Source: Qipengyuania huizhouensis
GTDB taxonomy: Bacteria > Pseudomonadota > Alphaproteobacteria > Sphingomonadales > Sphingomonadaceae
Length of the DNA: 64,000 bases
Direction of reading: 5' to 3'
Assembly: GCF_019711635.1 (NCBI RefSeq)
Contig: NZ_JAIGNT010000005.1
Location: 117,322-181,321, forward strand
Positions 32,490-40,787 of the stretch are shown here, one piece after another. The notes beneath the pieces are model-generated. The model saw nothing but the letters and a program-made list of their open reading frames with translations. It did not search any database and had not been told where the DNA came from. A program made the translations under genes and the position numbers. Numbering within the stretch: position 1 is the stretch's first letter; each line of letters starts with the position of its first letter.

Positions 32490-35323
32490 CAGAACGTCAA
32501 CCTCACGCCGCCCTTCATGGTCCAGTTGTATTCCTCGTATTGATAGAGGTTACGCTGGCCGCCAAGGTTGTTATAGGCGAAATACTTGGCGTCGTTGATG
32601 TTGATCCACTCGTAGAACAGCTGAATGTTGTCGTTCAGGCGATATTTCGCGCTCAGATCCAGCTGGAAGTGGTCGTCGACATAGCGGTCCAGTTCCGGAT
32701 CGCCTACCAGTTCATCCAGATACTTGTCGCGATATGTGCCCGAAAGCCGGATATCGATCGGTCCCTTGTCATAGCCGATCGAGATGTTGCCGGTGTGCTT
32801 CGAGGTCGTCGGCAGGGGAATGTCGCGCGGTCCGTCGGCTGCCGTCAGCGTAACGGTGCCATCTCCATCGGTGAAGGTATAGTTCGCCCGAACCACGAAC
32901 CCGTCCAGGGCACCGGTGAAGGCCTTTGATGCGCCGAGTTCGAAGCCGAGCACATCGGCCTTGTCACCGTTGAACCAGATCGTCGCCTCGTCGAAGGGAA
33001 CGCCGCGGAATACGCCGTTGTAAGGGCCGTCGTCCGCCTCGAACACGGTCTCGACGAAGAAATCCTCGATGCTCTTGTAGAAGACCGAAGCGAAGATCGC
33101 GCCGTTGGTGTCGAAGTAGTATTCTGCCGCAGCATCGAGGTTCCATGCTTCTGCCGGGCGCAGTTCGGGATTGCCGAATTCGCCTTCGCGTTCGCCATCG
33201 TCGGCCTCCTCCACGGCAAAACGCGGAGCCTGCTGGAACGGACCCGGACGCACGATCGAGCGATAGCCCGCCGCGCGGAGAACCAGGTTGGGCGTTGCCT
33301 CGTAACGCAGGTTGAGGCTCGGCAGCCAGTGATCGTAATCCTTTTCGATGGATGTCGGGGTGACGATTACCGTATCGTCGGTCGCGGTGCTGCCATCGGG
33401 CAGCGTGCCATCTTCCTCAACCAGCAGCACATCGTTGCCGGACAGGATATTCGACGTATTCTCGTAACGCACGCCGCCGATGATCGACAGGGTGGAGCTA
33501 TCCCAGCGACCGAGCAGATAGCCTGCGAGGATATCTTCCTCGACCACGAAATCTTCGACCGCACTGTCGAAAGTACCGTCGATTTCCTGCAGTTCGAAGC
33601 TGTCGAAATTGCCGAAGAAGAAGTCGCTCGCTTCGGTATATCCCGGCACAGGTTCGATATCGGTGATGCGATAGGTCTGCTCCAGCCCAAGCGCATCAGC
33701 CAGCGTGTAATTGTCGCGTTCGTAGAACTCGACCGTGCCATTGAAGCTCTTTTCACGCCAGCGGCCCTTTGCACCCGCCTGCACGGTGAATTCGCCCGTG
33801 TCTGTGGCGAAGCGGCGGCCGAAATCGAGCTTGGCCGCATATTCCTCGTCCTGGCTGTCCGACAGGGCGACGAATTCGATATCGTTCAGGTCATAGGCCA
33901 ACGGGTCGAAGAAGTCGCCCGGGTCGGAAATTACCGAATATTGCGGCAGGCGCGGATCGGAAACGTCGAAACCGACCTGAAGCCCTTCACCTTCGTATTC
34001 GCGTTCGAAAGCGGCAGGGTCAATGCTTCCATCCTCGCGCTCGCTCGATTTCGCCCAGCTAACCGAATAATCGGCAAACCAGGCTCCCCAGTCGCTTTCG
34101 CCTCCGGCGACCACGCTGCGGATACGCTGGCTTTCGAAGCGATCCTTGACGTCGCGCTCGATGGTGATGGCCTCGTCATCGTCGTAAACGAGATTGTCGC
34201 TGCTGCCCGAGACCCCGGCATCGCCCAGATCGAAGGTCAACCGACGGCGGAATTCCTGGTCGTCGAACTGGCTGTAGATGCCGCGCAGGTAGAGGGCGGT
34301 ACTGTCGCCGGCGCGGAAGTCCAGGCCCAGGGTGGCACTGATACGCTCGCGCTCGACATCGTAGTCGCGGTACTGGAATTCCTCGGCATAGATCAGGCCG
34401 TCGTTGTCTTCCCAGTCGTCGGCCTCGATATTGTCCGTCTCGAACGTGCGCCGGTAATAGGACAAACCGCCCGTGACGCCGAAATTCTCGTTCACGCGGT
34501 AAGAGAAGTCGACGCTGCCCTTGGGGCTGATTTCATCGGCCAGCTCGTTGTAGCTGCCCTCGAGCTTGACGGTCAGCAGGTCCTTGGTGCGGTCGAAGGC
34601 GCTGGTCGTCTCGATTTCGACCGAGGCACCAATGGTGTCGGCATCCATGTCGGGCGTCAGAGACTTCTTCACCTCGATGGATTCGATGATATCGGAGCTG
34701 ATGACATCGAGCGCCACGGCGCGGATGTCGTTTTCCGGCGAAGGCAAGCGTACGCCGTTGAGCGAGGTCGCGTTCAGGCTGGGAGACAGGCCGCGGATAG
34801 ACACGAAACGGCCTTCGCCCTGATCGTTGAGCACATTGACGCCCGGCAGGCGGCGCAGGCTCTCCGCAACATTCTGGTCCGGGAACTGGCCGATGGCATC
34901 GCGGGACAGGACGTCGGAGATCATGTCGTTCTCGCGCTTGCGCGAAAGGGCGCTGGCAAGGTTGGCGGCCTGGCCGATGACCAGGATTTCATCGTCGCTA
35001 CCGATGCCGGACAGGCGTAATGTCGCGCCGACCGTTCCTGCTGCCGGGACCTCGATCCTCTGCGTGACCGGGTCGGCGCCCACATAGCGTACTTCGAGGG
35101 TGTAGGTGCCCTCGGGCACATTTGCGAAGCGGAAAGAGCCGTCGCGTTCGGTCGACACTGTACGGTCGAGCTCGACGATACGTACTTCGGCTGCACGCAG
35201 TGCAATCGTGTCGTTGGCATCGGTCACCGTGCCGGTGATATCTCCGGCAAACGCAGGTGCGGCCACGCAGAATGCGACCACGCTCGCAGCAAGTTTGAGA
35301 GAATTTCGGGTTATTTTAGTCAT
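32489..35323 (-). CDS. TonB-dependent receptor with N-terminal regulatory-like domain, phytase-linked
   Basis: A 944-residue outer-membrane receptor. After the signal peptide (ending APAFAGD) comes a carboxypeptidase-regulatory-like Ig-type domain (about 27-108, GSFRFANVPEGTYTLEVRY), then the TonB-box-like DEILVIGQA. A plug follows (about 125-240, FPDQNVAESLRRLPGVNVL, RFVSIRGLSPSLNATSLNGV, IESIEVKKSLTPDMDAD). The large barrel ends in MKGGVRLTF. The added N-terminal domain is typical of receptors for large organic substrates rather than simple siderophores. It forms an operon with the downstream phytase gene, so an inositol phosphate is the likely cargo; that is inference. Confidence 0.93.
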   Translation of the reverse strand: MTKITRNSLKLAASVVAFCVAAPAFAGDITGTVTDANDTIALRAAEVRIVELDRTVSTERDGSFRFANVPEGTYTLEVRYVGADPVTQRIEVPAAGTVGATLRLSGIGSDDEILVIGQAANLASALSRKRENDMISDVLSRDAIGQFPDQNVAESLRRLPGVNVLNDQGEGRFVSIRGLSPSLNATSLNGVRLPSPENDIRAVALDVISSDIIESIEVKKSLTPDMDADTIGASVEIETTSAFDRTKDLLTVKLEGSYNELADEISPKGSVDFSYRVNENFGVTGGLSYYRRTFETDNIEADDWEDNDGLIYAEEFQYRDYDVERERISATLGLDFRAGDSTALYLRGIYSQFDDQEFRRRLTFDLGDAGVSGSSDNLVYDDDEAITIERDVKDRFESQRIRSVVAGGESDWGAWFADYSVSWAKSSEREDGSIDPAAFEREYEGEGLQVGFDVSDPRLPQYSVISDPGDFFDPLAYDLNDIEFVALSDSQDEEYAAKLDFGRRFATDTGEFTVQAGAKGRWREKSFNGTVEFYERDNYTLADALGLEQTYRITDIEPVPGYTEASDFFFGNFDSFELQEIDGTFDSAVEDFVVEEDILAGYLLGRWDSSTLSIIGGVRYENTSNILSGNDVLLVEEDGTLPDGSTATDDTVIVTPTSIEKDYDHWLPSLNLRYEATPNLVLRAAGYRSIVRPGPFQQAPRFAVEEADDGEREGEFGNPELRPAEAWNLDAAAEYYFDTNGAIFASVFYKSIEDFFVETVFEADDGPYNGVFRGVPFDEATIWFNGDKADVLGFELGASKAFTGALDGFVVRANYTFTDGDGTVTLTAADGPRDIPLPTTSKHTGNISIGYDKGPIDIRLSGTYRDKYLDELVGDPELDRYVDDHFQLDLSAKYRLNDNIQLFYEWININDAKYFAYNNLGGQRNLYQYEEYNWTMKGGVRLTF

Positions 35324-35758
35324 GTGAGCCCTCCAGTTGGAGGCGCGTCTAGGACCGGCGTTTGACGCAATCGTGTCGCTTGCGGGACGGAATCAAGACA
35401 TTGTGACGCTATCGTTGCAGGGCCCCGGCAATGGATTGATTTTCCTACACCGGCCCTCCCGTGATAATCGGCGCAAAGGCTCTTTCCCTTCGTCCATCCC
35501 CGTCATGCCCGCTTCAGGTCAGGGTTCGCCTGCAAGCCGACATTCGCGCACGGCAAACCGACATGGCGCGCCTCCAAGCCGACAGTCGGCACTCATAAGC
35601 TGGCAATTTTCCGGCCCAAGCCGACGCCGGTAGTCGCAAGCTGACGCCTTTTTGCGCAAGCCGACAAACTCTTCGCCCTGGACTGTGTAACACCCGGTCC
35701 ATGTCTCCCGGCGGCGCGCCTGTAGTCAAAGGCGGTTGCATTTGTTACCTGCCCTCTC
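35324..35758. other. 435-base gene-free region between phytase-linked receptor and putP
   Basis: This divergent promoter region has no convincing gene. It contains the seven-copy phased repeat at 35533-35665. A single related sequence in the opposite orientation (TGTCGCTTGC at 35374-35383) lies about 50 bases upstream of the receptor start. A weak open frame on the minus strand across the repeats has no ribosome-binding site and is not supported. Confidence 0.7.
35533..35665. repeat. Seven helically phased 9-bp direct repeats upstream of putP
   Basis: The core CAAGCCGAC begins at 35533, 35554, 35575, 35596, 35617, 35637 and 35657, so spacing is 21, 21, 21, 21, 20 and 20 bases, two helical turns each. 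Copies 1, 3, 5 and 7 are exact, copies 2 and 6 differ at one base, and copy 4 (TAAGCTGGC) at three. The spacers are unrelated in sequence. The array ends 93 bases before the putP ATG and 210 bases from the receptor gene. This is the pattern of a multimeric operator on one face of the helix. A 9-bp core with a 12-bp spacer fits LytTR-type regulators; Lrp/AsnC-type binding is another option. Confidence 0.85.
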
Positions 35759-37237
35759 ATGCAGACGGGAACACTCATATCGCTCGCCCTCTATTTCATC
35801 GCCATGATCGGCATCGGACTGTGGGCGTGGAAGCGCTCGACCGATACGTCCGAAGGCTATCTGCTCGCCGGGCGTAACCTGCATCCGGCAGTTGCGGCGC
35901 TGTCTGCCGGCGCTTCTGACATGAGCGGCTGGCTGCTGCTCGGTCTGCCGGGCGCGCTTTATGCTGCTGGGCTCGTCGAAGCCTGGATCGGCATCGGACT
36001 GTTCGTGGGCGCGCTGGTCAACTGGGTGGTAGTCGCCCCCCGCCTTCGGCGGCAGACAGAGGATCTCGGCAATGCCCTGACGATCCCCGAATTCCTCGCC
36101 AACCGCTTCCCCGACAAGGCAGTGGCCCTGCGGGTGGTCTCGGCGCTGATCGTGGTGGTGTTCTTCGCGGTCTATACTGCGGCGGGCCTCGTCGGCGGCG
36201 GATTGCTGTTCGAGACGAGCTTCGCAGGCATCCTGCCGGACTGGGGGATGAGCGATTACATGTGGGGCATCTGGATCACCGCGCTGGTGGTGCTGGCCTA
36301 TACCATGGTCGGCGGGTTCCTCGCCGTCAGCCTGACAGACTTCGTGCAGGGCTGCATCATGGTGGTGGCTCTGGTGCTGATGCCGCTGGTGGTCATGTTC
36401 GGCGCGGGCGGCGAAGGCGGCGGTTCGCTGGCCGACGTACCGGTCGAAGGCTTCCTCAGCCTGACGCAGGGGCTGACACTGCTGGGCTTCATCAGCGCGG
36501 TGACCTGGGGGCTCGGCTATTTCGGCCAGCCGCACATCATCGTGCGCTTCATGGCCATCGACACGGTCGAAAAGGTCAGGACCGCGCGCAACATCGGCAT
36601 GACCTGGATGGGGGTCGCGCTGATCGGCTCGATCGGGATCGGCATAGCGGGCCGCGCCTATGTGGAGCGTAACGGCATCGTGGTGGACAATCCGGAAACG
36701 ATCTTCATCGTCCTTGCGAACCTGCTGTTCCACCCGCTGATCACCGGCTTCCTGCTGGCAGCGCTGCTGGCGGCGATCATGTCGACGATCAGCTCGCAAT
36801 TGCTGGTGGCGTCGAGTTCGCTGACGGAAGACTTCTACAAGCTCTTCCTGCGCAAGGATGCAGGCGAGCGGGAAAGCGTCAACGTGGGCCGCATCTGCGT
36901 GGCACTGGTGGCGCTGGCGGCGATCTGGGTGGCGAGTGATCCGGAAAGCCAGGTGCTCGGCCTCGTGTCCAACGCCTGGGCGGGCTTCGGCGCGGCCTTC
37001 GGCCCGCTGATCATCCTCTCGCTGGTGTGGGACAAGATGACTGGGTCGGGTGCGGTAGCAGGCCTCGTGGTCGGCGCAGGCACGGTCGCGGCATGGATCG
37101 CGCTGGGCTGGAACAGCCAGCTGCCGGGCCTCGACGGCGGCCTGTATGAGATCGTGCCGGGCTTCATCGCCGCATGGCTGGCCATAGTGCTGGTGAGCAA
37201 GGCGACCTACTCCGCGCCCGAAGCACGGGCGGCCTGA
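35759..37237 (+). CDS. putP: Sodium/proline symporter
   Basis: A 492-residue inner-membrane transporter of the sodium:solute symporter (SSS) family with about 13 transmembrane helices. The PutP-like N-terminus reads LISLALYFIAMIGIGLWAWK, and the conserved AGRNLHPAVAALSAGASDMS holds the Na+/proline site around the Ser/Ala/Asp segment. Later come GYFGQPHIIVRFMA and LLAAIMSTISSQLLVASS, both PutP signatures. Proline uptake for carbon, nitrogen or osmoprotection is the expected role. It is a single gene; the phased repeat array upstream is a likely regulatory site. Confidence 0.95.
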   Translation: MQTGTLISLALYFIAMIGIGLWAWKRSTDTSEGYLLAGRNLHPAVAALSAGASDMSGWLLLGLPGALYAAGLVEAWIGIGLFVGALVNWVVVAPRLRRQTEDLGNALTIPEFLANRFPDKAVALRVVSALIVVVFFAVYTAAGLVGGGLLFETSFAGILPDWGMSDYMWGIWITALVVLAYTMVGGFLAVSLTDFVQGCIMVVALVLMPLVVMFGAGGEGGGSLADVPVEGFLSLTQGLTLLGFISAVTWGLGYFGQPHIIVRFMAIDTVEKVRTARNIGMTWMGVALIGSIGIGIAGRAYVERNGIVVDNPETIFIVLANLLFHPLITGFLLAALLAAIMSTISSQLLVASSSLTEDFYKLFLRKDAGERESVNVGRICVALVALAAIWVASDPESQVLGLVSNAWAGFGAAFGPLIILSLVWDKMTGSGAVAGLVVGAGTVAAWIALGWNSQLPGLDGGLYEIVPGFIAAWLAIVLVSKATYSAPEARAA

Positions 37238-37306
37238 GGTTCCCACGAGGGGCTTGTATCCGCGGCATGCCCGGGGTTAATCTGCCGCTCCTAGCGGGAG
37301 GGTGAG

Positions 37307-37678
37307 ATGGCGAAGATTACCGGCCTCGGCGGCGTTTTCTATGTGGTGAAGGATCCCGAAGCCACCCGGGCGTGGTACCGCGACGTCCTGGGATTGGACG
37401 GCGAGTACGGTCCGCAGCTCAACTGGTCCGAGGAGACCGGCGAGAAGCCCTATTCGCTGGTCAGCCATTTCAAGGACGATCAGTACATCCAGCCCGGCAA
37501 GGGCGGCTTCATGATCAACCTGCGGGTCGACGATCTGGACGGCTTCGTCGCGCAGCTGAAAGGTATGGGCGTGGACGTACTCGACAGCGTCGACGAAGGC
37601 TATGGCAAGTTCGCCTGGCTGCTCGATCCCGACGGCGTGAAGATCGAATTGTGGGAACAGGTGGAAGCGCCAGAATGA
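37307..37678 (+). CDS. VOC (glyoxalase/bleomycin-resistance fold) protein
   Basis: A 123-residue single-domain VOC protein with two beta-alpha-beta-beta-beta repeats: GLGGVFYVVKDPEATRAWYR at the start and GGFMINLRVDDLDGFVAQLK in the second half. It ends in FAWLLDPDGVKIELWEQV, with the metal-ligand Glu position in I-E-L-W-E. A GGGAGGGTGAG ribosome-binding site precedes ATG 37307. Proteins of this type bind a metal and act as lyases, dioxygenases or drug-binding proteins. The substrate is unknown. Confidence 0.9.
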   Translation: MAKITGLGGVFYVVKDPEATRAWYRDVLGLDGEYGPQLNWSEETGEKPYSLVSHFKDDQYIQPGKGGFMINLRVDDLDGFVAQLKGMGVDVLDSVDEGYGKFAWLLDPDGVKIELWEQVEAPE

Positions 37679-37728
37679 TCAGGGGTCCATTCGTTTCCCG
37701 TTCACTATCATCGGCATAGGTTCGCCGG

Positions 37729-38391
37729 ATGCGCGACTTCTCCCTCGCCATTCTCGCCATTGCCCTTGCCGGATGCGGCGTCGCGCCGGACACGCGCGAG
37801 CCGGTCTCCCGCGCGCCGACTTCCGGAAGTGGTTCAGCCAATTGGGAACGCCCGCAGGCCCGCCAGTGTATTGCAGAACTGGGCCGGTCAGGCTCGCAAT
37901 TCGCTCCCCTTCCCGACCGGATGTACGGCGCAGGCTGCTCCACTCTCGACAGCGTCCAACTCGAGCGGGTCGGCGGGGATCTCGGTCCGCTCACCGTGAC
38001 CAATCTTGGACCACTTGCCTGCCCGCTCGCGAACGACTTTGCCGCCTGGGCGCGTTACGGTGTCGATCGCGCCGCCCGGCAGATACTCGGCAGCCCTCTG
38101 GTCCGGATCGAGACAATGGGCAGTTACTCTTGCCGCAACGTCGCAGGTACCGGGCGGCTATCCGCTCACTCCCGGGCAGAAGCCGTCGACATCGGCGCTT
38201 TCCTACTTGCCGATGGCAGGCGTATCAGCGTCAAGGACGGCTGGAACGCCAGTGCGAAAGAACGGGAATTCCTGCGTGTCGTCCATCGCAGTGCCTGCAA
38301 GCGGTTCGGCACGGTCCTGGGTCCGGACTACAATGCGGCGCATCATGATCATCTGCACCTCGAACAGGGGGACGGCAGTTTTTGCCGGTAA
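37729..38391 (+). CDS. Extensin-like C-terminal domain lipoprotein
   Basis: A 220-residue protein with a lipobox signal (MRDFSLAILAIALAGC, Cys16) and an extensin-like C-terminal domain from about residue 80. It carries the putative metal/peptidase-like motifs LSAHSRAEAVDIGAF and HHDHLHLEQG. These His/Asp clusters resemble those of D-Ala-D-Ala peptidases of the LAS group (H-x(6)-D and H-x-H), so murein hydrolysis is plausible but unproven. Paired cysteines (CIAELGRSGS, GCSTLD, ACPLAND, SCRN, ACKRFG, FCR) suggest periplasmic disulfides. It starts 50 bases after the VOC gene. Confidence 0.87.
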   Translation: MRDFSLAILAIALAGCGVAPDTREPVSRAPTSGSGSANWERPQARQCIAELGRSGSQFAPLPDRMYGAGCSTLDSVQLERVGGDLGPLTVTNLGPLACPLANDFAAWARYGVDRAARQILGSPLVRIETMGSYSCRNVAGTGRLSAHSRAEAVDIGAFLLADGRRISVKDGWNASAKEREFLRVVHRSACKRFGTVLGPDYNAAHHDHLHLEQGDGSFCR

Positions 38392-38415
38392 AGCAGTGCC
38401 CCGTGCGTTGCCGTT

Positions 38416-39042
38416 CTAAGCGGCGCTGACTTGCCGCACGTCGTCCAGGCCTGCTTCGATACAAATACGGACCGCTTCAGCGGGATGGTGGGCGCCAAGT
38501 TTGTTCATCATGTTGGCCCGATGGATTTCGACGGTCCGCGGGCTGATGCGCAGTTCATGCGCAATCATCTTGTTGCTGCGGCCTTCCGTCAGCCAGTCGA
38601 GCACCTCGCGTTCACGCGGGGATAGGCTGGCGATGCGGTTTCGAGCTTCGGTGATTTTCCGGCGGGCAAGGATATAGGATTGCGCTTCCTCGAGAATCCG
38701 CACCACCGCCTTTTGGAGACGATCTTCGCGTAGAGGGAGGCGGAGATAATCGAAAGCGCCATTCTTTATCGCTTCCACGACCCGACCCGGCCGTGGATCG
38801 GCCGAAGTAGCAACCACCGGCAACCAGGCCCCGCGATCGGCAAGGTTACGCACCATGCGGACGGGCTCCCCGTTTTCTTCGTCACGAACCAGGACGATAC
38901 CTTCGGTCGGCAACACGGAAACGAACTCCGCAATATTGGAGTATATCTCGCAATGATGCCCCATCGCCAATCCGAGACGAGCTTGCCGAGCCCGTGAGCG
39001 CGAAGACCCGTCTACGATGTGGAGTTTGGTGTGCTGTCCCAT
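38416..39042 (-). CDS. LuxR/FixJ-type response regulator with degenerate receiver
   Basis: A 208-residue two-domain regulator. The C-terminal LuxR-type HTH is intact (SLSPREREVLDWLTEGRSNK and ISPRTVEIHRANMMNKLGA, about 139-184). The N-terminal receiver keeps its outline, but the phosphoacceptor strand reads GIVLVRDEENG, with Arg53 where Asp is expected and Asp54 shifted by one. The conserved Lys near the end is Leu102 (DYLRLPL). The acidic pocket near residue 11 is also reduced to IVDGSS. It may work without phosphorylation or bind another ligand. The gene is single, with a 164-base AT-rich region upstream (39043-39206) likely to hold its promoter. Confidence 0.87.
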   Translation of the reverse strand: MGQHTKLHIVDGSSRSRARQARLGLAMGHHCEIYSNIAEFVSVLPTEGIVLVRDEENGEPVRMVRNLADRGAWLPVVATSADPRPGRVVEAIKNGAFDYLRLPLREDRLQKAVVRILEEAQSYILARRKITEARNRIASLSPREREVLDWLTEGRSNKMIAHELRISPRTVEIHRANMMNKLGAHHPAEAVRICIEAGLDDVRQVSAA

Positions 39043-39206
39043 GCCTGCAAGAATGCATGATCAGACAGAATTCACATTCCGCAAGATTACGGACCCTGCG
39101 ATCATTTCACCTTAAAATCGCTTTATATCAATAGATTATAAAAGAAAAACTCGGGCAAATTCTCTAAGTAGGAACCCCTAATGCCAGACGAGCTCCGCAA
39201 AATTAC

Positions 39207-39956
39207 CTAGTCGTTCTGACGATAGAAACTGTAGTCGGGAAGCGAATGGAAGGCGTTCTTGAGCGCGTCTCCCCAGCCGGTGGATATCACCTGGAAATAG
39301 CTGTCGTCATGGGCGACGCGGTGCTGGTGTCCGGCTTCGTAAGTATCGCGTTCGATCACCTGGAGATCCAGCGGCAGGCCCACCGAAAGGTTCGCCTTCA
39401 GCGTGGAATCGAAGCTGACCATCAGTAGCTTCACGCCATCCTCAAGGCTCATCTGCCGGTCGTAACCGCGAATGATGATCGGACGGCCGTACTTGGTCTC
39501 GCCGATCTGGAAAAAAGGCGTATCGAGGCTGGCTTCGATGAAGTTCCCTTCCGGATAGACCATGAACAGGCGCGGCTCCATGCCCTTGATCTGGCCTGCG
39601 ACGATGATCGAAGCGGTAAAACGGCCCCTGCCCCTTGCGCCGTTCGCTTCCTGCCGTTCGCCGATGATGTTCCGCATGAGCTTGCCGATCTCGGTCGCGA
39701 CCTGGAACATGGTCGGCGATTTGAGCAGGATGTTGCCGCGCTCGTCGGGTTCCTTGGTGCGTTCCTCAAGCTGGCTAATGACTGCTTGCGTGGTCGCGAG
39801 ATTGCCCGCCGTCATCAAGGTGATGATCCGGTCGCCCGGGATTTGCCAGGTGAACATCTTGCGAAATACCGAGATATTGTCGACGCCCGAATTGGTGCGC
39901 GTATCGCTCATGAGCACCAGCCCCTTGTCGAGCTTCATTCCCACGCAATAGGTCAT
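39207..39956 (-). CDS. Anbu-type proteasome-related peptidase
   Basis: A 249-residue Ntn-hydrolase of the Anbu (ancestral beta subunit) group. The N-terminus is M-T-Y-C-V-G, so removal of Met exposes Thr as nucleophile. The segments LVLMSDTRTN (Asp at the classical position) and VFRKMFTWQIPG (Lys general base) match proteasome beta-type active sites, as does the late ISTGWGDALKNAFHSLP. Structures of this family form open helical rings rather than closed barrels, and native substrates remain uncertain. It is the last gene of the operon ATP-grasp, alpha-E, transglutaminase, Anbu, 12 bases after the transglutaminase stop. Confidence 0.92.
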   Translation of the reverse strand: MTYCVGMKLDKGLVLMSDTRTNSGVDNISVFRKMFTWQIPGDRIITLMTAGNLATTQAVISQLEERTKEPDERGNILLKSPTMFQVATEIGKLMRNIIGERQEANGARGRGRFTASIIVAGQIKGMEPRLFMVYPEGNFIEASLDTPFFQIGETKYGRPIIIRGYDRQMSLEDGVKLLMVSFDSTLKANLSVGLPLDLQVIERDTYEAGHQHRVAHDDSYFQVISTGWGDALKNAFHSLPDYSFYRQND

Positions 39957-39968
39957 AATCGTCTTTCG

Positions 39969-40787
39969 TTACTGCTGCTGCACGTGCTGCTGCTCTACCG
40001 CCACATCGACCTCCAGAACCTGCTGCATATTGCCGAAGCTGATGCCGGTGACGGGAGATGCATCGCGGTAATCGCGGCCCGTGGCAACGCGGACATATCG
40101 CTCATCCGGGCTGATGCCGTTGGAAATGTCGAAGCCGACCCAGCCCAGTCCGTCGACAAAGGCTTCGGCCCAGGCATGGGTCGCTTCCTGTTCGATGCGG
40201 TCGTTCATCATCAGATAGCCGGAGACATATCGCGCCGGCACATCGAGGGCGCGGGCGGCACCGATAAAGATATGCGCATGATCCTGGCAGACACCGTTTC
40301 TCGCCGCGTAGCTCTGTTCGGCAGTGGTGTTCCAGTCCGTGGTTCCGATCTTGTATTCCACCCGTTCGAGTGTGCTGCGAGAAAGTTCATGCAACATATC
40401 GAGCCGCTCGCCCTCGTAATTCCTCAGTTCGCGGACCAATTTCTCGATACCCGGCCCCGGCCGCGTCAGGCGCGTCTGGGAAAGGAAGCTCCACAGCGGC
40501 AGATGCCCTGCGTGCCTACCGATCACGCCGGCATGATCGTGGGTATCGACCATCCCGCGGCACGTAATTCTAACTTCGCGCACGTCCGGCTTAACCCCGA
40601 CCAGCGTAATCGTATTGTGGTGCTGATCCTCGTAGGTCAGTTCCTCATGGGCGTTCTCGTATTCCATTTCCCATTCGAGGATTTCCTGCCCTTGCGTTTC
40701 CTTAGGCGTGAGCCGCAGGCGTTGAAGGGCATGAACGACCGGAGCGTCGAACAGATATCGGGTGGTATGGCGGATCGAAAGGCGCAT
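39969..40787 (-). CDS. Transglutaminase-like cysteine protease family protein
   Basis: A 272-residue protein with an N-terminal beta-rich domain (Bact_transglu_N-like, MRLSIRHTTRYLFDAPVVHA) and a transglutaminase-like core. The catalytic triad is visible as C167 in NGVCQDHAH, H204 in ATHAWAEAF and D220 in GWVGFDISNG. In this context such proteins are predicted to cleave or transfer amide bonds of small peptides. It ends in a Gln-rich tail. The start ATG overlaps the alpha-E stop (TGATG), and Anbu follows. This is a characteristic member of the ATP-grasp/alpha-E cluster. Confidence 0.94.
   Translation of the reverse strand: MRLSIRHTTRYLFDAPVVHALQRLRLTPKETQGQEILEWEMEYENAHEELTYEDQHHNTITLVGVKPDVREVRITCRGMVDTHDHAGVIGRHAGHLPLWSFLSQTRLTRPGPGIEKLVRELRNYEGERLDMLHELSRSTLERVEYKIGTTDWNTTAEQSYAARNGVCQDHAHIFIGAARALDVPARYVSGYLMMNDRIEQEATHAWAEAFVDGLGWVGFDISNGISPDERYVRVATGRDYRDASPVTGISFGNMQQVLEVDVAVEQQHVQQQ

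Noticed and set aside
35533..35665. Pho box or CRISPR array
   Set aside because: Pho boxes repeat every 11 bases with a CTGTCAT-like core, and CRISPR repeats are longer with longer spacers. Neither fits 9-bp cores at 20-21 bp.
35514..35741. Minus-strand open frame across the phased repeats with an apparent 7-residue repeat
   Set aside because: It has no ribosome-binding site. Two of the spacings are 20 rather than 21 bases, so the repeated units change frame; the period is a DNA property, not a protein one.
39181..39210. Tiny plus-strand frame MPDELRKIT before the Anbu gene end
   Set aside because: Nine codons only, no clear partner, and it overlaps the Anbu stop on the other strand.
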